Source: Salvator merianae
Lineage: Eukaryota; Chordata; Lepidosauria; Squamata; Teiidae
Direction: 5' to 3'
Length of the DNA: 64,000 nucleotides
Assembly: GCA_003586115.2 (NCBI GenBank)
Contig: QVOM02000023.1
Coordinates: forward strand, 1,115,283-1,179,282
Positions within the stretch are counted from its first letter, which is position 1, and every line of letters begins with the position of its first letter. Shown here piece after piece: positions 56,861 through 64,000 of this stretch. The position numbers and the translations under genes are program-made. The notes below the pieces were generated by a model, which had not been told where the DNA came from, did not search any database, and saw nothing but the letters and a program-made list of their open reading frames with translations.

Positions 56861-57249
56861 CTGCAAAACAAAACAACAATGAAACCAGCCCTTAAGAGGA
56901 AGAAGAGAAGGACGATTTTGCCAAGACTTCCTGCTCACAGGTCAAGGACCTCTGGCCATCCGGGTATTTGGCAGGTTTGGCAGGAACTTCAAAGCTCCTC
57001 CGTCTCTTCCGGGCAGCTTTTTCTCTTTTCCTCCCCCTTCTCCCCTCTGCTCTTATCTGGATTTAACTTGGTTGCGGCTGATCGGGTCTCCCACCCCAGC
57101 CAGGCGGAAGCTTACAAAGTAATCCGGCCAGCAGCCCAGGATGTTTCCCGGCGACCGACCGTCCTCAGAATCCACCCGGCCTTCGCCTGCACAACCGCTG
57201 GGATCGTTAGCCGGCTGCTTAAATGCTCCTGCTAATTGGGCTGTAATTA

Positions 57250-57800
57250 ACTTCTTCCATTGCAGCTCCCCGTCTGGAACGTTGCCCTGCCTTTGGTGGA
57301 GCCCCAAAGTGCTTTCCGCACTTCCGAAAGCGCCACAAGAGCGCACACGGCGTGCGCGAAGCGAATTTCGGCGCCGTATTCTCGCTGGACTTTGCTCTTC
57401 CCCGCGCGTGCCTGCAGCCGCAGGCAAAGGCAGCTCGACTCGCTCGAGGGAGGACCCCTCCCCAGGCAGAAGCATCAGGGAGGACGTAACGCAGGAGGCA
57501 ACGCCCCTTCGCCGAGGCTCTGAGGTCCAACTGTTCGCCAGCGCAGTTCCTATCCGCCCGGACCCAACAGAAGGGAAAAGTCACGACCAGGGAGGACGCG
57601 CCGCTCCACTGGCCGCGCCTCTAAATAAATAAAAGCAGGATCCAAGGCGCCTTTAAAACTAAAGCCAGGGAACGTGACTGCTGGCTGAGCGGCCGGTCCC
57701 TTAGGCTGTGTGAGCCTCCGAGGACGAGGGGAGGACGGGGCTCGAAAGCAAGGAGGGGCCCCCACGCCTCTGCCTTTGCCATGCCACAAATCCTTCCGGG
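57250..57800. promoter_or_regulatory. CpG-rich block upstream of exon 2
   Basis: Frequent CG dinucleotides (for example GCGCACACGGCGTGCGCGAA) about 1.2-1.7 kb upstream of exon 2. It is the best candidate in the window for a promoter or alternative first exon, but no TATA box, initiator or coding first exon could be shown. Confidence 0.3.
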
Positions 57801-59069
57801 GATGCGTTCTGCAGAGCAGCCTGACTTGTCAAAATCAGAGCGCTGGCGTGACTCGGCATCTTTCTGTGGGCCCGCGCACCGAGCTCTGAAGAACGGCCAA
57901 TCTTTCCCTTTCAGCTGTGGGGGGGGGGGGGTCCTAAATATTGCATAAGAGGCAGTTCCGAAGGCTCAGCTGCATTATATAAGGAGCTTACGTGGTCATG
58001 TGACCCCTTAACACCTGAAGGGGCAGGGCCCCAACTCCAGCGGATCGCTCTGCCGGGAGGAGCACCTTAATGGAGCGGCACTGAAGGGCACTGAAGCACG
58101 TTCCATGGCGGAGAACCCGTGGGGTCTTCCGGATCTGCTGGGGGTCCCAGCCAAGAACCCAGCAGGCAAACGAAATGCCAGAAAATCCGCCCGCCCTTCC
58201 AGACTACCTGCCAGCTTGAAGCCAGGGCTGCACCTTCTTCCCTGAAGTGTTCGCACGAGACAGATTTTCCCCTGTGGGAGCCAGATCAGACCCCTGGCCC
58301 ATCCGGCCCATCCTTGCTCTTCCCAAGCCCAAGGGCATCTAGTCCATCCCCAATGGATCAGCTGCACGTGGTTACCCCTGCGGGCAGCTGCCTGTGGGAG
58401 AGTCAAATTAGACTATATGGTCCTAAGGACCAAAGGCCTGCAAAAACCACATGAAATTACGCAGGGCAGCGTTCTCCCCGCCTCTCCTCTTCCCCTGCAT
58501 TTCAATGCATCCCTAAAGCGCACAAAGCAGTGCGGACGAGGAGGAGCAACACAGGGGCCGCTGCCGGGCTCGCTGGCTTAGCTTAGAGAGAATGCTGGCG
58601 TCCTGAGGCGCCCGCTCCCTCCCGGAGCACCTGCACTCCGCTCCCGGGAGAGACGGAGTTGGCAGACAGTCATGCCAACACTGACGCCCGGCCAGAGGGA
58701 ATTTGCTCTCTGGGAGAGGCGGACAATGCCGGTGAGGTGGCAGAGTGGTGGTGCAGAGAGGCTGAGCGCACAGGCTGTCGGCAGCCGGCGAGAAGGCCTG
58801 GGCTGATTCACGGAGGTCGAGGCTCTGGGCGCGGTTGGCCCTGGTGGCGCGAGACAGCCTCTGCTCACAGGAGCCCTGGTCTGCCTCCGAAGGGAAGCCA
58901 CGGGGGCTGAGAGCAGGGCAAGGGGACTGAGCATGTCCCACAGGGGCATGCGGTCTTCCTTGTGCGCTGGGGGACCACCGAGAAAGCAGGTTGCTGGACT
59001 AGGTCCAACCCAGTGGGGATTTCTTACATGCCTACATTCGTGGAAATCAGGGCTGCCAGTATCTGTTAA

Positions 59070-59550
59070 GAACATGAGAGCACAAGAGGAGCCCCGCTGG
59101 ATCAGGCCTCAGCCCATCTAGTCCAGCATCCTGTCTCGCCCAGTGGCCCACGAATGGCTTCTGGGCAACTCATGCAGAAGACGAAGGCAAAACGTTCTCC
59201 TGCTTTCTGCGCCCTGCAAATGGCCTCGGAGGCATCTTGCCCATCTCTCCAACCTGGAGGTGGCACCCAGGCATCCATTCTAGTAGCCATGGACACACCT
59301 GTCCTCTGTGAATTAAGAGAGGCCCTGCTGGATCAGGCCACAGCCCATCTAGTCCAGCATCCTGTTTCACACAGTGGCCCACCAACGGCTTCTGGGCTTC
59401 TCAAACAGAAAACGAAGGCAAAACATTCACCTGCGCTCAACTCCCTGCAAACGGCCTTCAGAGGCCTCCAGCCTGTCTCTCCACCCTGGAGGCAGTACCT
59501 GGGCATCCATTCTAGTAGCCACTGATAACCTGTCCTCCATGAATTTGGAT
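59070..59550 (-). repeat. CR1/L3-like LINE 3' ends, two copies
   Basis: Minus-strand copies starting near 59088 and 59315, each with 'gctggatcaggcc..agcccatctagtccagcatcctgt' and ending near 'cattctagtagcca'. Confidence 0.65.
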
Positions 59551-59654
59551 TCTACCCAAGCTGGCTGCTGTCACCACCTCATTAGCTCTGCTGGCCGCCA
59601 AGGGCCAGTTTTTTAATTTATTTATGCTGGGAGACTGCGAGCAGAGCAGGCCGT

Positions 59655-59945
59655 GTGCTCCTGTCCTGCTGGGCTTCCTTGTCCATCTGGCTGGCCAGTG
59701 GGAGAGCAGAGTGCTGGACCAGATGGGCCTTGGGTCCGATCCGCCGGGACATTCCTCACGTTCTTATAGGCATGGAATCTAGGACTGTCCCTGGCTCTGA
59801 GGCCTGAGGGCAGCGGGCGGTGGCCTGCCTCCGAGGTCAGCTGCTGGGGGATTCTGTTCGCACGTCTTGCCAGTGGACTCATCTGTGCATCTGGATCGTC
59901 ATGGGCCGTAGGTCTGATCCAGTGGGGCATTTCTTAGGTTCTTAG
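59655..59945 (+). repeat. CR1/L3-like LINE extreme 3' ends, two fragments
   Basis: 'gctggaccagatgggccttgggtccgatccgccgggacattcctcacgttctta' and 'catgggccgtaggtctgatccagtggggcatttcttaggttctta' are sense copies of the LINE terminus. A third piece is at 58985-59030. Confidence 0.6.
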
Positions 59946-61229
59946 GTCCACGATGTGGATATTGAATAGCCAGGTATTATCGACCTCTATACATTTTTTC
60001 TTTCACGGCTGTTTTGGCTGGGTCCAGGAAAGCCACTCCCGCTGCTGGTATTTCCAGCCTGGTAGGTGCTTGATGGATCTCAGCATCACCCCCCACCCCC
60101 CAAGCCAAACCAAAGCAAGGGAAGGGCTCCTTTAAGGGAAACCGGGGCTCCGAGGGTCTGAGGCCTCAGAGAAGACCCTGTCCTGAGACGGCGGGTGGAA
60201 CTGGCCCGTCTGGTGGGCAACGGGCCCTTGGGAAACTCCCCCCTGTGCCGGAAGGAAGGCTTCCCCTGCGCTAATGCAAGCAAAGTCGCTGACACGCCAA
60301 GGGCGGGTAGAAGCAGCAGGAGAAAGTTCACCCAAAGTTCAGTCCTGGGCAAAAGCCACCTTTGCGAGCACTTCCGCGGTAAGATCTTTTCGCACTCGCA
60401 GGGGTTTCGAGAGCAGCTGTTTGCGAGGAGCAACGCGTGTGCATAACTGATACTCGAGCGCCAGGCTGCGGCGTGCTTAGCAGAGGCCTCAGCTGTCTCT
60501 GCCCTGAGCCAGGCGCAGGCTCCTTCCAAACGCCGTCCCCGGGGAGGCAGACGCTGCCCACCTCCCCGACAGCTGCGTATTCTACGGGTGGGGTGAGCTC
60601 TCTGACAATCGCCACTTTGTCACCAGGAAACATGAACACCCATTTTCTCTGCCAGCTCCCCTACCAGGCCGTGCCGAGCTGAGAGTGGAGCAGGCAGAGA
60701 TTTTGCCAGGCAACCCTGTAAACTGATTCACTGTTTGCTTTGCAAAGCGGGAGGTCTTTGCCAGGATCCGCAAGGTGCCCACAACGTGGCCGGCAACCCC
60801 TTGCCCCACGCAGGTCCAGCACCGGAGAGCTCCAAGCATCCGGCAGAATGTTCTTCCCTCTTTCTATTTTTATAAGAATCGTGGTTATCGGTTAACATGA
60901 TACGGCCTCCTCTGATGACAGAAAGGGAATTTATTTCCCCACCTGCAGTTCACAGATAGAAGTTAAATCAGATACAAAATCTGTCAACACTCAAATCAGC
61001 AGGCAAGAAAATCACAGCAGAGAAGCAACACTGGGAAAACTTTTCTTTTTTTTTACGAAGTTAAAAGAAAGGATCTGAGAAAACAGAAATATTTTCTTCC
61101 AGTCTCAAAAGACCATGCAAGAAGTGCCAGAAAATTCCATCTTGAGCACCTGCTGCGTCCACTTGCCACCCCACCAATTTTGGGGCCTCAAGGAGAAATC
61201 GGGACATAAGCCAGGGATCTTCAACCAGA

Positions 61230-61290
61230 ACCCTCCAGATGTTCCTGAACTACAACTCCCAGCATTCTCTGCTAGCCCAGCCAATCCCCC
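61230..61290. repeat. Foldback family left half-unit
   Basis: 'cctccagatgttcctgaactacaactcccagcattctctgctagccc' matches the left arm of 261-414. Confidence 0.65.
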
Positions 61291-61328
61291 AGCCCCCACC
61301 GTTTTTCCTTTCTCCTTATACCCTAGAG

Positions 61329-61527
61329 CCGTGGTCCCCAACCTTTTTTGCACCAGGGGCCGGCTTCAAGCAAGACCATTTTTTTATGGCCCGGCAGGGC
61401 GGGATGGGGGTGGGGCAGGGGTGGGGCTTTGGTCGTGTTTAGTGCTGGTCTGCGGCGGCGGCGTGGACCGGCCAAAACCCCCCAACGGCCCGGTCCTGGT
61501 CTGCGGACCGGTGGTTGGGGACCCCTG
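61329..61527. mobile_element. hAT MITE resembling MER1/Charlie3
   Basis: 199 bp. Ends CCGTGGTCCCCAACCTTTTT and, at the right, GGTTGGGGACCCCTG. Flanked by CCCTAGAG (61321-61328) and CCCTAGAA (61528-61535), an 8-bp duplication at 7 of 8. The terminus CAGTGGTCCCCAACC with 'gcaccagggaccgg' is what I recall for mammalian MER1/Charlie3. Confidence 0.88.
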
Positions 61528-62339
61528 CCCTAGAAGGATGGGGACTGAGAACAAGAGATGTTTCCCGCAAAACGTTTCCGATTCGTTAGCAATAAAAGCT
61601 AATGTTTTGATAGCTCAGCAGCTTCCGATGCTGCATAAATAGGATGCTAGGAAAGAGGAAAAACAGCCCGAATGTAAAACGCAACACCAGAATGTGACGG
61701 GCTTGGGAAAACAGATGTTCTGCTATTTACGCTTCTAATCGCACCAGAATTGGAGCACCTGAAATTATGCTTATCTGGTGCAGTCGTTTTCTGTACTGTG
61801 CACAATGTTTTCTATAACCTTCCTGTCTTTATAATAAAGTTAAATGTGTTCATGAAGCAATTTCTCCCTGTTACAGTGAAAATTGACAGGATGGGACAAG
61901 TGCTCTTGACGCATAAGCGGCCGCTACAGGCACCGTTAAATGCACATCTGTGCAGTAACATTTATCCAACAACCATGGGCAAAACGCGCTCTGGGACCCT
62001 CCTGGTGCTTCCTCAGACCCTGCTTTGGCTGACCCTTACTTACTGTATCGAACGGGATTCATAGAGAGCTCTAAGCTTCCTTCTAAGCACATTAACATAG
62101 AAAAATAAATCTGTGTCCAGTCCTGCTGTTTGGAATCAGCCCCCACACCCAGCCCAGCAGCCTGTTCTCCCAGTAGTCAACTGACTGACTGCCTTCAGAA
62201 CCCCCCTCCCCCCGTGAGCAGGGCATGACCCCCTGTCGGGCCTTGGCGGAAGTCTTCTAGCAGGCAAGACCAGAGAGAGCCTCACACCCACTGAAGCGTT
62301 TCTTGTGTTCCACAAATCTGCACCGTGTGAATACAGCTA

Positions 62340-62996
62340 CATCCGTGAACTCAGGCCAAGAAGACAGCTTATCCAGCTACGGCCCTTTCTGGGCAGAGAC
62401 GTCCTGACCACAGAAATCCATGCTCTGGGAACTTGCACACTGGACTACTGCAATATGCTCTAGGTGGGGCTGCCCTTGAAGGCAGTTCAGAAGATGTTGC
62501 TGGTGCAGAATGTGGCAGCCAGACTGATAACTGACTGGATGCGCATCGCGCATAGCCCTAAAAGAGCTGCACTGGCTGCCTATTCACTACTGAACCCAAT
62601 TCAAGGTGTTAACTTTAACCTACTGGGACCTAAATGGCTCAGGCCCCAAATATCTAAAGAAATGCTCCCTTCCATAAATAAAGTTCCTACAGTAACCAAA
62701 TATCTAAAGGAACGCCTCTTCCCTCTTGGCGATGCCAGCCCCTTCAGCACTAAGGCAGTGGGGATGTGGGTGGGGGGGCTTCTTGGTGACAGCCCCCAGC
62801 AGGCTATGAGAAGCATCAGGCACCCTCATTGTATATATGCAGAAGTCCACTGAAGGTGCACCTATTTCCTCTGGACTTTGGCTGAGGGAACAGCATTCCC
62901 TCCCCATGCTGGCATGATTACTATTTTAATTTATATGTATTATCTGTTTTTATAGTAATTTCATCATAGCCCGCCCTGAGACTCTCAGGTATGCAT

Positions 62997-63000
<4 letters not shown>
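62340..63000 (+). repeat. L2-like LINE 3' fragment
   Basis: Translation near 62445-62545 reads DYCNML, then VGLPLKAVQKMLLVQNVAAR, the L2 RT motif (usual form LDYCN.LY.GLP...LQLVQNAAARL). The rest decays and ends at 'catagcccgccctgagactctcagg' before the TG tract. Confidence 0.8.

Positions 63001-63029
<29 letters not shown>
62999..63029 (+). repeat. (TG)n microsatellite
   Basis: About 15 TG units directly after the L2 fragment. Confidence 0.95.
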
Positions 63030-63030
<1 letters not shown>

Positions 63031-64000
63031 TATAAATATAAAAATAAAAACAAGCCTTTTCCCCATATTTTTTTCAAAGCCAGGGCTGACTCTTTGCTCC
63101 TTTGACAGCAAAGGCTGCTCCTATAGCGACCTCAAGCGGTCCCTCCCCAGGCTCCTCTCCCGCACAGGTGGGGTCCATTTGCACCCCGGTCCCACCCCGT
63201 CAAGCCTCCCTTCTCTCCAGCGTGCAAGAGGGAGCTTGGCCATTCCGGGAGAGAAGATATTCATTGCTCGGTTGCCGTGGCAACAGGTATAAAACTGCAA
63301 TCTGCCATCATCACGCCAGTGGTGCCCGCACCCACGCCGAAATCACAGTGTGCCAAGTTTGGGGGAGTGAAAACGGGGGGGGGGGCATGAGACTGGGTTG
63401 CCAACTGACCAGCATGGCTCTGCCCTTCTAACACGTGGGACCCAAGCGGGGTCTGGGAAAGAGAGTTACTGGTCGCAAGGGCCTCAGGAAGATGCATCAC
63501 ATCTGTTGCCGGCCACCTGTGGAGCGCCTCCGTGTTTTTTATTCTTTAGCAACCGAACAAGAGTCGAGACAAACACGTACGGCGGCCAGATCTTTGGCTG
63601 CTGCCGTCCAAGGAGGGAAGGAACCATTCGCCCAGGCGACAGCATTTTTCCTCCTGTCTGCTCTGCACCTGTGAGATCATTTGGCCCCTGCCTGCTGGGC
63701 GGACACAGAGGACGCCACTAAAAGACTGTCCGCCTTTGGGCTCCTCAGAAGCAGTTTCAGCGAAGAGGTGGTGATGCAGCAGTGGAAAAAGGTCCCACTG
63801 AACGGAACTGGTTCCTGATGGACCAGGAGGAACGGGGCTTTCGTTTCTCCTTCTGCGCCCATTTCACCTACTTTCCACTCTGAGGCTGCAAGGGCAACCG
63901 AGCATTTTATTTTGCAATGCCTCACTGGAAACAGTGCAAAGGTCCCTCCAGCTCCAACATCAACGAGGAAGAAGGAAACTCGTTTGGCACAAGCTGGTTC
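63030..64000. other. Right edge of the window
   Basis: Unique-looking, moderately GC-rich sequence with a 9-10 G run near 63377. No exon or repeat recognised. Confidence 0.45.

Larger units (their letters stand above)
56075..64000 (-). other. Intron 1 and/or 5' flank of ABCA2
   Basis: No sequence matching the conserved first exon (human MGFLHQLQLLLWKNV) was found. Known content: LINE ends (58945-59945), a MER1-like MITE, an L2 fragment, a TG microsatellite, a CpG-rich block (57250-57800), and GC-rich segments at 58000-58900 and 60180-60620. No other gene recognised. Confidence 0.55.

Noticed and set aside
57219..57280. ELQWKKLITAQ-like translation resembling ABCA2 exon 1 (LLLWKNVTLK)
   Set aside because: Only a few residues match, no phase 0 donor follows at the right place, and the upstream residues do not fit.

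Overview
This window is vertebrate nuclear DNA. Almost all of it is one gene on the minus strand: ABCA2, the large endolysosomal ABC-A lipid transporter. The gene has classic interrupted structure with GT-AG introns, and its introns carry CR1- and L2-like LINE ends, tRNA- and 5S-derived SINEs, a Tc1 element and hAT-type MITEs. That repeat mix points to a sauropsid, most likely a squamate reptile. This is inferred from repeat character, not from a species match.

The gene runs right to left. I placed 48 coding exons (numbered 2-49) from 56074 down to the TGA at 3104-3106. Every junction has a usable AG acceptor and GT donor, all codon phases agree, and the joined exons give 7446 nt (2481 codons plus stop) without a break. 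With a human-like 22-residue first exon the protein would be about 2503 residues; human ABCA2 is 2435. Most of the excess is one 62-codon exon (exon 7) in the first lumenal loop, for which I know no human counterpart. Exon 1, with the start codon, was not found, so intron 1 is at least 7.9 kb and the promoter is probably outside the window. Residue numbers below assume the 22 missing residues.

Protein layout: exon 2 holds TM1; exons 3-15 the large first lumenal domain; 16-19 the rest of membrane domain 1; 20-26 nucleotide-binding domain 1 and its tail; 27 the acidic/serine-rich linker; 28 TM7; 29-34 the second lumenal domain; 35-39 the rest of membrane domain 2; 40-46 nucleotide-binding domain 2; 47-49 the regulatory C-terminus. 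Both ATP sites keep Walker A, Q-loop, signature, Walker B and switch histidine, so the gene looks intact.

Region by region: 1-3103 is 3' UTR or downstream flank; 3104-56074 is the gene; 56075-64000 is intron 1 and/or 5' flank. The most interesting non-coding material is a family of palindromic hAT-type MITEs (five complete and two half copies) with visible 8-bp target duplications, all inside ABCA2 introns. A separate MER1/Charlie3-like MITE lies at 61329-61527, a dead Tc1 transposon with long inverted repeats at 25937-27483, and a truncated CR1 LINE with a long reverse-transcriptase reading frame at 47987-49005. No other protein-coding gene was recognised.
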